Shown: positions 37,123-46,022, counted from the first letter of the stretch. The stretch: DNA of 64,000 nucleotides from Mesorhizobium sp. WSM4313 (GCF_002294725.1 NZ_NSFT01000006.1:186001-250000), one strand, 5' to 3'. The notes: generated by a model from the sequence alone, not told the origin. Translations and numbers: made by a program.

Positions 37123-37569
37123 ATGCAGAATCGCTCCATGCCTGCAAATACGGTCACACCGGTGCTTGCCTACCCAGACGTGGAAGCGGCGAGTCGTTGG
37201 CTCTGCGAAGCCTTCGGATTCGAATTGCGGCTGACGATCGCCAATCATCGCGTCCAGCTCGGCTTCGGTGGCGGGGCTGTTGTGGTCACCACCCTGAAGA
37301 GCGGCGAATTCGTGCCGACGAAGGATGAGGCATTCTCGGTGATGGTGCATGTCGAGGATGTCGATGCGCACCACCGCCGCGCGATGCTCCATGGCGCCAT
37401 GGCGCTGACCGCGCCGACGAGCTACCCATATGGCGAACGGCAATATTCCTGCCGCGATCTCGCCGGCCACGCCTGGACGTTCTCGCAAACGATCGCCGAT
37501 GTCGCACCCGAGGAATGGGGCGGCAGAGCCGAGCGTCACGTCGAAACGGATTCAGACGACACGCTTTAA
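37123..37569 (+). CDS. VOC-family (glyoxalase/bleomycin-resistance-like) protein
   Basis: A 148-residue protein with the paired beta-alpha-beta-beta-beta pattern. TPVLAYPDVEAASRWLCEAFGF forms the first module; FSVMVHVEDVDAHHRRA and RQYSCRDLAGHAWTFSQ the second. It is likely a small metal-dependent dioxygenase, lyase or binding protein of the PhnB-like group. The substrate cannot be told. Confidence 0.85.
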   Translation: MQNRSMPANTVTPVLAYPDVEAASRWLCEAFGFELRLTIANHRVQLGFGGGAVVVTTLKSGEFVPTKDEAFSVMVHVEDVDAHHRRAMLHGAMALTAPTSYPYGERQYSCRDLAGHAWTFSQTIADVAPEEWGGRAERHVETDSDDTL

Positions 37570-37701
37570 GCGTTGTTTTGACGTATGCCGCTGCCTGCAT
37601 GGGCGCAAAGCTGTCGTTGGGAATACTTAAGCGCTCGTGCTGACGCGCGCTATCAGCAAGGCACCCGTGCCAGAGGTCGACGCCTCTTACCCGAAAATCG
37701 A

Positions 37702-37800
37702 ATCTACTGATCCACCTTATCCATAAGCAACTGCAACTCGGCCTGCGGCGCGATCCAGAAAGTTCGAAAAGCTTCCAAGAACCCCAGCCAGTTTCGCTTT
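37702..37800 (-). repeat. Dispersed repeat, copy 3 (LGFLEAF element)
   Basis: The minus strand reads NWLGFLEAFRTFWIAPQAE and LQLLMDKVDQ before TAG. It is the cleanest of three copies and sits at the end of an 80-residue open frame (37704-37946) of no known family. The remaining bases between 37570 and 37953 hold nothing else. Confidence 0.6.
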
Positions 37801-37953
37801 TCACAGTAAAAACAACGGCTTAGTAAGGGCGCAAAAATCACAATCGGAACACTTTTCCGGGGCATTGAGCCGGAATTTTGCCCGATTCGGGACATTCCGA
37901 GGATCTCGATCGTCGGTCCGCGCCGTTGAACCCCGCTCTTTCGCAAAAGCGAA

Positions 37954-38445
37954 CTAAGGCTTTATCGTGACTGCCATCGTTGCGCAAAAGGCCTCAGCCG
38001 TCACATCGAATGGAACGATGCACAACCTCGTATCTTTGACAGTCGTTCCTGCTATAAAGAATACCGATACATTGCCATCCATGCTTGGAGCGATCGGAGT
38101 CGGCAAGTTCGTTTTCACAGCGTAAATGGGCGTCGACGACGCAGTATTATCCGCCGTTTCTACGCAGGACGCTAATGCTCCATTGTTCGGATTTACATCA
38201 ATCACATAGGTTCCTGAGGACATTTTATATTTTGCCTTAACAGTAGCGATGCATGCATAGATTCTTTTGTCAACGAAGCTAACGATAGTAGCGACCGATT
38301 GACAGGAATAAAAATGATCTGTGGAAACTTGGCATATTTGTATCTTTGGATCTACAACTTTTGCTTCTTGTGCAAACCCTTGGGGCGTGTCGAATAAAAC
38401 CGCAAAAATCACAAATACTTGAAAAAGAATAACCCTTTTAATCAT
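37954..38445 (-). CDS. AT-rich exported protein of unknown function
   Basis: A 163-residue protein with a signal peptide (1-24, ending GFAQEA) and six Cys in the mature part, suggesting disulfide bonds. The ATG at 38445 has AAGGAGA ideally spaced. Base composition and codon use are much more AT-rich than neighbours, a sign of transfer. I do not recognise the family. Confidence 0.75.
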   Translation of the reverse strand: MIKRVILFQVFVIFAVLFDTPQGFAQEAKVVDPKIQICQVSTDHFYSCQSVATIVSFVDKRIYACIATVKAKYKMSSGTYVIDVNPNNGALASCVETADNTASSTPIYAVKTNLPTPIAPSMDGNVSVFFIAGTTVKDTRLCIVPFDVTAEAFCATMAVTIKP

Positions 38446-38584
38446 GACATTCTCCTTCACGTTGACGAGTGTCTGGCCAGGGCAATAACTAGGCCAACGT
38501 CGCGAAGAAGGCGACCCTTCCACACAACGTTCGGCGGTCAGGACGAACACCTGAATTCAGTCGAGTTCCAGGTCGCGCACCAAG

Positions 38585-38779
38585 GTGTGCAAGCGCGGAG
38601 CACGGCAGCCGAAGGCCAATAGCGAATACTGGAAACAGAAGGTGTCAAGAAACATCGCACGCGACGTCCAGGTTCTAGACACCCTAAAGCTTGCCGGATG
38701 GCGTGTCCTTACAGTGTGGGAATGTGAACTGAACGACGTGAAGACGTTGAAGGAGCGTCTTCGAGGATTTCTCGGCTAG
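38585..38779 (+). pseudogene. vsr: 3' remnant of a vsr very-short-patch-repair endonuclease gene
   Basis: About 64 residues remain, with NSEYWKQKVSRNIARD and GWRVLTVWECEL, followed by a helix and FLG at the end. These match the C-terminal third of Vsr endonucleases. The catalytic N-terminal part with the zinc site is missing, because the frame upstream loses similarity abruptly. Vsr genes travel with cytosine methyltransferases and restriction systems, so this probably marks a lost R-M locus. Confidence 0.7.
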
Positions 38780-38803
38780 CCGGCAGTGCCGTTCGCTATC
38801 GGC

Positions 38804-39628
38804 TTAGAACGGCCACGGAAGCGCGTGAAGCCAAGCCCACACAGACTCCGTTGCCGTGCCTAATAGTGCAAGGAGACGTTGGGCATACAACGCCACGCCT
38901 CCACCGACCCCGAGGGTTATAGCTGCATCGATTTGTGCGTTTGCGCGATCTCTCAGCCACACGGCTATAGAACCCGCCATGCGCCTCAAAAACCCGACGC
39001 TTTCATTTACCGTATCAATCGCTGGTTCTGGCTTTTCAGCCTCTGCCTCGATTTTCGCGATCTCATTTAGAGCTTCTGTAGCGTCTTGCGCCGAGACTGG
39101 GCTATCCTCTATCGGTCCAGGCGGCCGGTTGTGACCGATCATCCCGTAGCCATGAAGCCCTAGCTGTAATTGCTCTTTTAACTCAGCTAGCTGCGCGAGC
39201 ATCTCGCTCTTGAGCTGGTCTAAATCCCCCTTTGACGCGGCAGCAGAGTCGCGTCGCGTTCCCACGAAATCTTCAAGGTCAAAAGCGGAGGACTCGAAGC
39301 TCGCGTTGTCGTCGGATTGGCTTTCGGCCACCGGAGCCCAGTCGAAGAGCCCGTCACTCTGCACTTCGTCCACCGCTTCCTGCATGAGTTCGAAGCTTGC
39401 GACATCTGAGAATTCGCTCTGAATCTCGTCATCTGCGCTATAGGGGCCGCCCCAAATCCATTGGTAACCACCCTCCGCTGACTCATAGGGAAGTCGAACA
39501 GCCGGATCCTCGAAATGTTCGTGGAACCACTGAACCATAAGTTCCTTCTTGCGGCTGCGTGACAGCTTTCTAAACGCCGAAGGCGAGTATTCGAACCCGT
39601 CGATCACATATTTACGCCGACTTGCCAT
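38804..39628 (-). CDS. Uncharacterised protein with an EGGYQWIWGGPY motif and C-terminal membrane segment
   Basis: A 274-residue protein. The N-terminal half has VQWFHEHFEDPAVRLPYES and EGGYQWIWGGPYSADDEI, a pattern I have seen in uncharacterised, often defence-linked proteins. An acidic linker follows, then a motif GYGMIGHNRPPGPIED, a helical region, and a C-terminal hydrophobic stretch (AAITLGVGGGVALYAQRLLALL). The ATG at 39628 is chosen over an upstream in-frame start because it directly precedes the conserved part and has GGTGG upstream. No function is assigned. Confidence 0.7.
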   Translation of the reverse strand: MASRRKYVIDGFEYSPSAFRKLSRSRKKELMVQWFHEHFEDPAVRLPYESAEGGYQWIWGGPYSADDEIQSEFSDVASFELMQEAVDEVQSDGLFDWAPVAESQSDDNASFESSAFDLEDFVGTRRDSAAASKGDLDQLKSEMLAQLAELKEQLQLGLHGYGMIGHNRPPGPIEDSPVSAQDATEALNEIAKIEAEAEKPEPAIDTVNESVGFLRRMAGSIAVWLRDRANAQIDAAITLGVGGGVALYAQRLLALLGTATESVWAWLHALPWPF

Positions 39629-39802
39629 GCGCCACCGTAACAAACCGTTCAATGAACAGGCCGAGGGCACGCATCCAGTGCACCGCTCTGCCGCCTGTTC
39701 TCACGGCCTCCGCGTAGCACCTTGAGGTTGCTCAAGCCAAGGCATGGGCAACCAGCAATGCTGAAATAATGAAGTGCGCGCCTCGATCGCCGGGCTCAGG
39801 GA

Positions 39803-40186
39803 TTACCCTCGCCGAGAAACTTCGCCGATCAGTTCCCGCAAGAGCATCCGTGCGATAGTTGCCGGCGGCGAGCCGCCTACCTGCGTCGATTTCGAAGCGC
39901 CCTGATAGTAGACCGTCACCATTTTCTTCTCGACCGTATACAGCCCGGTCGCGTTGCCTGCACTTGTTTCGATTGTGATGGTGCCTTTGTCACTCATTAC
40001 ACCTACCTCCGAAAGCGCGGTCGCGCCGCCATTTTCCACCAGCACACTGGATGGCCATATCTCAGCTGCCATGAGCGCCTCGACCATCTGGTAAGGCTCG
40101 CGCTTGCCGGTGAATGGGCAAGGCTCGATCGCGGCGAGCCCCTGGGCGAGCCGGGTGTAGGTGTCGTTATCGATGTAGGTGTCCAA
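39803..40186 (-). CDS. Hypothetical protein
   Basis: A 127-residue soluble protein starting at TTG with GGAG nine bases upstream. One central segment is rich in beta-strand-forming residues (KGTITIETSAGNATGLYTVE, then MVTVYYQG). No family is recognised. Confidence 0.5.
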   Translation of the reverse strand: MDTYIDNDTYTRLAQGLAAIEPCPFTGKREPYQMVEALMAAEIWPSSVLVENGGATALSEVGVMSDKGTITIETSAGNATGLYTVEKKMVTVYYQGASKSTQVGGSPPATIARMLLRELIGEVSRRG

Positions 40187-40310
40187 GGCGAATGCTCCGT
40201 TGCCTGATTGCCCGCACGGTATGAGTCATTCTGCGACGACACGCAAGAGGAATTGCTCAATAAAATCAGTAAGTAAGCGATGACTTGTTTCCGTGATGCT
40301 TGTCCCTAGA

Positions 40311-40341
40311 AAGAAAAACCGCCCGGCGATAAGCCGGACGG
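40311..40341 (-). terminator. Intrinsic terminator (minus strand)
   Basis: Read on the minus strand, CCGTCCGGC, a five-base loop and GCCGGGCGG form a strong hairpin, followed by TTTTTCTTT. No protein gene lies directly upstream of it on that strand, so it may end an unannotated RNA from the 40.35-40.8 kb region. Confidence 0.6.
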
Positions 40342-40452
40342 TGAAGTTAGGAGATATCGAACGGAAGGCGATAGCTACACTATAGCAGAATCTAGACCGG
40401 CGTGTCGAGAAAAACGGAAAATATTCCTAGCCCCGATAATAGGCAGCTGGGT

Positions 40453-40539
40453 GAAGACAAACACCTCTACTCGGGCGCTTCGCGCCCTCCCTGCGCGGCC
40501 TTCGGCCTTGCCCGCGCTTCGCGCGGTCGCTTTGTCTTC
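40453..40539. repeat. Cluster of palindromes enclosed by an outer inverted repeat
   Basis: Outer arms GAAGACAAA (40453-40461) and TTTGTCTTC (40531-40539) enclose three small hairpins, each with a TTC loop: GGGCGCTTCGCGCCC (40473-40487), GGCCTTCGGCC (40497-40507) and CCGCGCTTCGCGCGG (40512-40526). The whole could fold as a cloverleaf-like structure. Confidence 0.65.
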
Positions 40540-40602
40540 TCGGACCGGAAGGTGTTCTTCGTTCTTGTTTGTCTTGCCGGTCAATCCCTGCGGCTAAAGA
40601 CT

Positions 40603-40655
40603 TTCCCCCTGTCCTAAAAGTCAGCACGAAAATGATGACGTTTAGGACAGGGGAA
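40603..40655. repeat. Long-armed inverted repeat
   Basis: Arms TTCCCCCTGTCCTAAA (40603-40618) and TTTAGGACAGGGGAA (40641-40655) are inverted copies with one extra C, separated by about 22 bases. It lies just after the palindrome cluster. A binding site, plasmid-type origin or transfer origin are all possible. The rest of 40187-41156 contains no supported gene. Confidence 0.6.
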
Positions 40656-41156
40656 TCGTTCGAACGTCTGCGTTCAAAAGTGGTGAAGAGCTTAGGTTTG
40701 ATAAACCGGCGCGGAGGCTTCCATTGCCCGCGCCATAACTCCGATTCCTGATCTTGCGATCAAAGCGGTTAGGGGCCGAAGCCCCGGCACCATGCGCGAC
40801 TTACCTTCAATCGCTACATGGCCGATGTTGTCGTTCCGCACTCTAGGGACTGACAGAGCACCGTCTTTTTGTTTGGCAGCCTTACATGCTGGTGAACAGC
40901 ATCGGCGCTAACCGAGCCGGGCGTCCGATAATCGGGGAGCTTGCGGCTAGATCTTCCGTTCAACCTGGCTGTCTGATAGCGCCCGTCCGTATTCCGGGAT
41001 GTCGCCCTTGGTTGATGATGCCAGTATGGCCCTTGTCGGTTATCAGCCGATTTGCGGACTTTTGTTCTTACGAAATAGTATAGCAGAATCGGGACGGGAA
41101 AGCGCAAATACGGCAATTGCGACCGATAATTTTTTTGCAAGCGGACAATCGACCAA

Positions 41157-41759
41157 ATGGATGCGGACAAAATCTTCGATGAACTTGAGGCAGAGTTGCA
41201 CCGCGAGGTCGGGCGAATGGTCGCAACGTGGTCTCAATTGGAGGGCTGGCTTGCTCATATCTTGACGCTACTTTTGGTAAGAAGCGGGAGGGGCCGCGAG
41301 GGGGAAACTATCTACTATGAAGTGCCCAACCTGCGCCCCAGAATCGCAGTGATGAATGCGGCCTTTTTCAATCGGTCTGACATTGGCGAGGACATTCAAA
41401 AAAGATGGTCGGCGCTCATTGCAGCGACTGAAAAGGAGGCCGTCGAAAGAAACTCGATAATTCATGGGGATTTTTTGCGCGGGACAGTGGGCAATTCTGT
41501 CTTGGCAGTGGCTGTGTCGCCAAAAGTATTTTCGGATATGCGTCGGAAGCATCCTCCCAAAGGAGTGAGCAAAATGGGATTCCACTCTGTCGATATCCGG
41601 CGCCACACCGAAAGGGTGGGCCTTCTTCGGGATGCGCTTTGGGCACTCTATGGCGACCTTCCCAACTCAGAAGATGCTAAGCCGGCAAGGGAGGCAGAGG
41701 AATACCTGGACGCATGGCGGGTCGCGCGTGGCCAGCGCGAATGGCCCTCAGTCAGTTAA
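41157..41759 (+). CDS. HEPN-like protein (possible RNase)
   Basis: A 200-residue, mostly helical protein. ERNSIIHGDF contains R-N-x3-H, the Rx4-6H motif of HEPN ribonucleases, following helices with ATWSQLEGWLAHILTLLL and SDIGEDIQKRWSALIAATEKE. HEPN proteins are common toxins or abortive-infection effectors. No antitoxin (MNT-type) gene is adjacent, so it may act alone or be a housekeeping HEPN-like protein. The ATG at 41157 has only a weak ribosome site. The surrounding DNA is accessory in character. Confidence 0.6.
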   Translation: MDADKIFDELEAELHREVGRMVATWSQLEGWLAHILTLLLVRSGRGREGETIYYEVPNLRPRIAVMNAAFFNRSDIGEDIQKRWSALIAATEKEAVERNSIIHGDFLRGTVGNSVLAVAVSPKVFSDMRRKHPPKGVSKMGFHSVDIRRHTERVGLLRDALWALYGDLPNSEDAKPAREAEEYLDAWRVARGQREWPSVS

Positions 41760-42248
41760 CGTAGCCGTGTCCGAGTGTTTGCCAGGTTCCCGGGCCGTGT
41801 GCTTTTCCGAAACTCATCCGCGACCACACCGCGCATTGGCTTCCATCTCCCGGGCCATCTTCCTGCCGAGGTGGTTGACCGTAGGTGTCTGTGACCTAGC
41901 TTAAAGTTCAGAATGGACCGTCCGGACTCCCCAAAAATGCGGATTGGAACGCCCCGTGGGAGAACTTTTGGGATATTGACGATGGAGAGGTGCGAGTCGG
42001 CTTTTCGGAACATTGGCGGCGGGCGACAACCGGCGGCCACTGTATCTTCGAGCTTCGGTTCGAGCGCACATCTTCTGCGCCGGCATCTTCTCCCGGCGTA
42101 TGACCGCGCTCCGCAACGCAACAAATACACTCGCACGGCACTGCAGGGCCCGAAGCAGTGACAGCTTTGAGAGCAGCAGCAGCTTTAGCCAGCATCGGGG
42201 AGAAGACCCAAACACCGCTTCGCGAACTTGAGTTGCACCCAAGACCAC
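41760..42248. other. Non-coding stretch
   Basis: About 490 bases between two plus-strand genes. Long minus-strand frames here are shadows continuing under the coiled-coil gene. No promoter or hairpin can be supported. Confidence 0.35.
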
Positions 42249-44504
42249 ATGGGCACGACGATGCCAAATCATCTTGCCGAAATTTACACAAATAACACAG
42301 ATCTCGCCATTCTGGCCGGGATTGCGATACTCGTACTGGCGGGCGTCTTTCTTGTGCTCCGGCATGCCCTTGTCGCAATGCTGCGGAGTCGCCCGAAACC
42401 AAATGCCTACCTGAAAGAATGCAAGCCTGTTCCTCTCGAGGAGGTTCCTTGGGTCTGGGAACGCCCGGTCGACCTTGCAACCGGATCTGGTTCTTCTCAG
42501 GCTGTCGTGTCCCCGGATGCGGATGCCCGGCCTCAGGATGCAAACTACCGTCAGTTCGGGGTGCGAATCGAGCATTTCGAGATGATCTCCGAAGCTTATG
42601 AGAGTTCGCCAGGCGACCTGCCCAATCCCTTCGCTTCCCCGACAAACAGCGCTACGGCCTCACCTCCCCGTGTTCGCTGGCCTATCGGTCTTGTATCAGG
42701 CCTGGGCATCGCCACGATCTGCCTGGCCGTGTCGCTTGGCTATACGATGACGAGACAGAATTGGGTCGAAAGCGCCCCCGCCATTTCGCAGGCCCAGAAT
42801 CCCTCCCAGCCCGATCTTTCGCGATCCTTCGCGGTTCCGGCGAGTGCTGCATTGGATATGGAGGGACCAGCCCAGGGCGACGGGCGTACGAATGCCGAAT
42901 CGCCTGGCCCGGATCTCGCGGCTGCCAAGGCTGAAGTCGAGGCTGCTCGTGCTCAGGCATCCGCCGCGAGGAATCTGGCCGGCCAGGAGCACCGAGCTGT
43001 GGAAGAAGAGCGCGCCAGAAGCGCCTCTCTGCAGAGTGCGCTCTTGGAATCGCGCAAGCAGGTCGATGCGCTGAGGACAAGCATGGCAGCAGCCGACGAC
43101 GCATACGGGGAGCGTTTGCGCAACGAACTCGCGGCAGCCCGCACGTATGACGCATTGCAGCGCATTGCGGGAGATGCTCGCAGGCTGCTGGGCGAGAGCA
43201 TCAACTATGTCGTTACGCAGATGCCGGCTGATCATCTGGAGCGTCAGCGAACTGAATTGATGGCCCGCGACCTATCCCAAGCGCGGGCGCAAATTTCACA
43301 GCTTCAGGCCACGGCCGCCGAGGACCGCGCCAGTGCCAAGGCCTCGCTTGCGCAAGTGGACGCATTGCTTGACGACGAGCGCCGGAAGTCGAAGGACCTT
43401 CGTGGCGACCTCGCCGCAATGGAACTGTCCAAGGCCGCGATCGCGGATAAGGCTGAGCGGGAACGAACCGGTGCAGCCACAGCGAGAGGACGGGTGGAGC
43501 AGACCGCAACCGAGACTGCCCAGACCCTCGCCCGAGAACGCGCTTCCGCAGCATCGATCCGTGAGGACCTCGATAAAGCCCGCCTCGAGCGCGACGCGGC
43601 TGAACAGGAACGAGCCAAGGCTGTCAAAGCAAAAGAGCATGCGGAGCAGACCGCAGCCGAGACGGCGCAGGCTCTGACACGAGCACGCGCTTCCGCAGCA
43701 TCGACCCGTGAGGACCTCGATAAAGCCCGCCGCGAGCGTTACGCGGCTGAACAGGAACGAGCCAGGGCTGTGTCAGCAAGAGAGCGTGCGGAGCAGACTG
43801 CAGCCGAGACGGCGCAGGCTCTCGCCCTGGCGCGCGCTTCCGCAGCATCAACCCACGAGGACCTCGATAAAGCCCGCCTCGATCGCGACGCGGCTGAACA
43901 GGAACGAGCCAAGGCTGTCAAAGCAAAAGAGCGTGCGGAGCAGACGGCAGCCGAGACGGCGCAGGCTCTCGCCCTGGCGCGCGCTTCCGCAGCATCAACC
44001 AACGAGGACCTCGATAAAGCCCGCCTCGAGCGCGACGCGGCTGAACAGGAACGAGTCAGGGCTGTGTCGGCAAAAGAGCGTGCCGAGCAGACCGCAGCCG
44101 AGACGGCGCAGGCTCTGACACGAGAACGCGCTTCCGCAGCATCGATCCGTGAGGACCTTAATAAAGCCCGCCTGGAGCGCGGCACGTCCCCAGCACTTTC
44201 AGGAGAGGTCACCAGGCTGAACGAAGCTCTGGACAACCAGCGCGAAGCCACTGTTTCTCTGGCCCGCGACCTGGCTGCCAAACGCGCGGACAATGACAAA
44301 CTCAGAGCTGAGCGCCGCAGCGCGCAAATTGAGCCGCCGCTGCAGCCTCGCTCTGGCCGCGCATCGGCCGGCAACGGTCAGATGAAGGCTGTCAGCCAGA
44401 AGACGACTACGCGCAGCAAGCTTCGCAACTCCTCGCAGGTGATCCGCGTGCGTACTATCGCGCTTCCCTTTGCCCTCCGGCCAATACACCCGACGTCGGA
44501 TTGA
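42249..44504 (+). CDS. Coiled-coil membrane protein with 49-residue tandem repeats
   Basis: A 751-residue protein with membrane helices at about 15-42 and 143-165, and a long C-terminal coiled coil. Residues about 430-650 are four near-identical 49-residue repeats plus a partial fifth, each starting (E/A)RASAAS and ending ETAQAL. The tail is basic. The start is uncertain: ATG at 42249 or 42261, or TTG at 42228, all with poor ribosome sites. It may be a structural or tethering protein of the envelope; no enzymatic domain is present. The helical tail resembles SMC- or TolA-like coiled coils only in composition. Confidence 0.75.
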   Translation: MGTTMPNHLAEIYTNNTDLAILAGIAILVLAGVFLVLRHALVAMLRSRPKPNAYLKECKPVPLEEVPWVWERPVDLATGSGSSQAVVSPDADARPQDANYRQFGVRIEHFEMISEAYESSPGDLPNPFASPTNSATASPPRVRWPIGLVSGLGIATICLAVSLGYTMTRQNWVESAPAISQAQNPSQPDLSRSFAVPASAALDMEGPAQGDGRTNAESPGPDLAAAKAEVEAARAQASAARNLAGQEHRAVEEERARSASLQSALLESRKQVDALRTSMAAADDAYGERLRNELAAARTYDALQRIAGDARRLLGESINYVVTQMPADHLERQRTELMARDLSQARAQISQLQATAAEDRASAKASLAQVDALLDDERRKSKDLRGDLAAMELSKAAIADKAERERTGAATARGRVEQTATETAQTLARERASAASIREDLDKARLERDAAEQERAKAVKAKEHAEQTAAETAQALTRARASAASTREDLDKARRERYAAEQERARAVSARERAEQTAAETAQALALARASAASTHEDLDKARLDRDAAEQERAKAVKAKERAEQTAAETAQALALARASAASTNEDLDKARLERDAAEQERVRAVSAKERAEQTAAETAQALTRERASAASIREDLNKARLERGTSPALSGEVTRLNEALDNQREATVSLARDLAAKRADNDKLRAERRSAQIEPPLQPRSGRASAGNGQMKAVSQKTTTRSKLRNSSQVIRVRTIALPFALRPIHPTSD
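43536..44190 (+). repeat. Tandem 147-bp repeats within the coiled-coil gene
   Basis: Four units at 43536-43682, 43683-43829, 43830-43976 and 43977-44123 are followed by a partial unit to about 44190. Each encodes 49 residues, exactly seven heptads, so copy number can change without breaking the coiled-coil register. Confidence 0.85.
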
Positions 44505-44610
44505 ATTCAAAACGATTGCGACGGCGGTGAACGCTCCAGTCATTAGCCTGTACCATTCGCAACACACGGAGGCCCGGAAAAGGGGATCGCAAAGAGTTCC
44601 GCGCTCTGCG

Positions 44611-45255
44611 CTATGTCAGACCGATCACGCTGCCTTTCGCGTTCAATTCGCACTCGACCGGCGCCTCACGCGTCTCCACCCGTCCCTGATGCATATAGTC
44701 GATGCTGACCTGAATGGGAGCCGAGATCTTGCGTTTGCTCAACCGACGTATGGAACCTGCGCTGCTGACGCGCACGCTGGCCGCACCAAACTTGGCGGCG
44801 GCCTGCTCGATTGCGTCCTGACAGGCGCGAACGACCTTATCCGGGACACCGGGCAGCGCTTCGATCGGGTGGACCGCTGATGGAACAGTGTTGTCGTCGA
44901 GAGGCTGCAGGGCGGACGGGAGGTCGAGCGAATGTCCGCCGCCTGTGGACAGGTCGACAATGGCAGCTGGAGTTGACGGTATTGAGGCCGTTGGAGTGGT
45001 GCTGATCCCGTCATCGTTCGACGACGGACTGCCGCTGGCGCCTACGGGATCAGCGGGATCGCCGGCAGGTCCTTTGCCCTTGCCTTTGCCGTTACCGCCG
45101 TTGTCATGGCCGCCATGGCCCCCGTTGTCACCCTGATGGCCGCCACCGTCATGCCCTCCGCCGTGCGGGCCGGCGGCCGCAGTCCCAGCGCAAGCTACCG
45201 CGATCGAGCAAGCGAATGCCAAATAAGCCAAGCTGAATCCAAGGGATTGACGCAC
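44611..45255 (-). CDS. Exported Gly/His-rich protein with a C-terminal domain
   Basis: A 214-residue protein with a signal peptide (1-28, ACAGTAAAG) and a low-complexity GGHDGGGHQG to GGNGKGKGKG segment that could bind metal. A Pro/Ser linker follows, then a folded C-terminal domain of about 80 residues with VVRACQDAIEQAAAKFGAA and YMHQGRVETREAPVECEL. The GTG at 45255 has GGAG eight bases upstream and places the signal peptide correctly. The family is not recognised. Confidence 0.65.
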   Translation of the reverse strand: MRQSLGFSLAYLAFACSIAVACAGTAAAGPHGGGHDGGGHQGDNGGHGGHDNGGNGKGKGKGPAGDPADPVGASGSPSSNDDGISTTPTASIPSTPAAIVDLSTGGGHSLDLPSALQPLDDNTVPSAVHPIEALPGVPDKVVRACQDAIEQAAAKFGAASVRVSSAGSIRRLSKRKISAPIQVSIDYMHQGRVETREAPVECELNAKGSVIGLT

Positions 45256-45506
45256 GGTAGTCTCCAAATGTGCCCAGCTGTCCTTGCGCGGCATGCGGTC
45301 AGAACGTCTAAACCGCCGCTGCCTCAAGGCAAAAACTAGCGAATACGGTGCCCGCGGAATTAACTAGTGGATGAATCCGCTGCATCAAGGATGCTGGTTG
45401 GGGGGTCGATAGCGGCAACACAGCAATTTTTCCCAAGACCCAGAAACCACAACGCCGCAAGTTATCGCGGCGATGTTCCAGCTCCCTGCTCGCCTTGGAG
45501 AAAGCG

Positions 45507-46022
45507 ATGACGACCACAATGTCCCCTTTTCTCACCGCCCTCACCTCCGATGGCCCTTCCACCGACTGGGCGAAAGACATGGACCTGTACGCTTGGCTGA
45601 TCGGCAGCTGGGACATGGACACGGTCCACCATCTCGACGACGGCACGATCCGGAAATGGGATGGGGAATGCCATTTCGGCTGGGTTCTCGAAGGCCGCGC
45701 CATGCAGGACCTCTGGATCAGGCCGAGGCGCCCTGCCCCGTCCACCATGTACGGCACCACCTTGCGCGTCTTCGATCCCGGCATCGACGGCTGGCACATC
45801 ATCTGGAGCGATCCGCTCAACCAGGATTACTCACGCCAGATCGGGAAGGCCGAGGACAACAACATCGTCCAGATCGGCCATGACTCGCGCGACCTGCAAG
45901 CGAGATGGCGCTTCACCGAGATCACGGCCGACAGCTTCCATTGGATCGGCGAGGAAAGGATGACTGAGAGCGATTCCTGGCGGGTGACTTATGAGCATTT
46001 TGCCCGGCGGGCAGGTTCCTGA
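45507..46022 (+). CDS. Conserved hypothetical protein (DUF1579-like beta barrel)
   Basis: A 171-residue protein. It has WLIGSWDMDTVHH near the start, a later GECHFGWVLEGRAMQDLW, and alternating beta-strand segments to RWRFTEITADSFHWIGEE. This layout is typical of small calycin-like or DUF1579-type proteins. The ATG at 45507 has GGAGAAAG upstream. No ligand or reaction can be assigned. Confidence 0.7.
   Translation: MTTTMSPFLTALTSDGPSTDWAKDMDLYAWLIGSWDMDTVHHLDDGTIRKWDGECHFGWVLEGRAMQDLWIRPRRPAPSTMYGTTLRVFDPGIDGWHIIWSDPLNQDYSRQIGKAEDNNIVQIGHDSRDLQARWRFTEITADSFHWIGEERMTESDSWRVTYEHFARRAGS

Noticed and set aside
40814..41170. Minus-strand 118-residue frame, considered as a transposase or integrase remnant
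   Set aside because: No catalytic motif or terminal repeats could be recognised.
41901..42575. Minus-strand frame beginning MLDSHPELTV, similar in wording to the TPR fragment at 31.6 kb
   Set aside because: It lies under the coiled-coil gene and the rest shows no TPR similarity, so the short match is chance.
43536..44190. CRISPR-like array suggested by regular repeats
   Set aside because: Units are contiguous 147-bp coding repeats without spacers and keep the reading frame.
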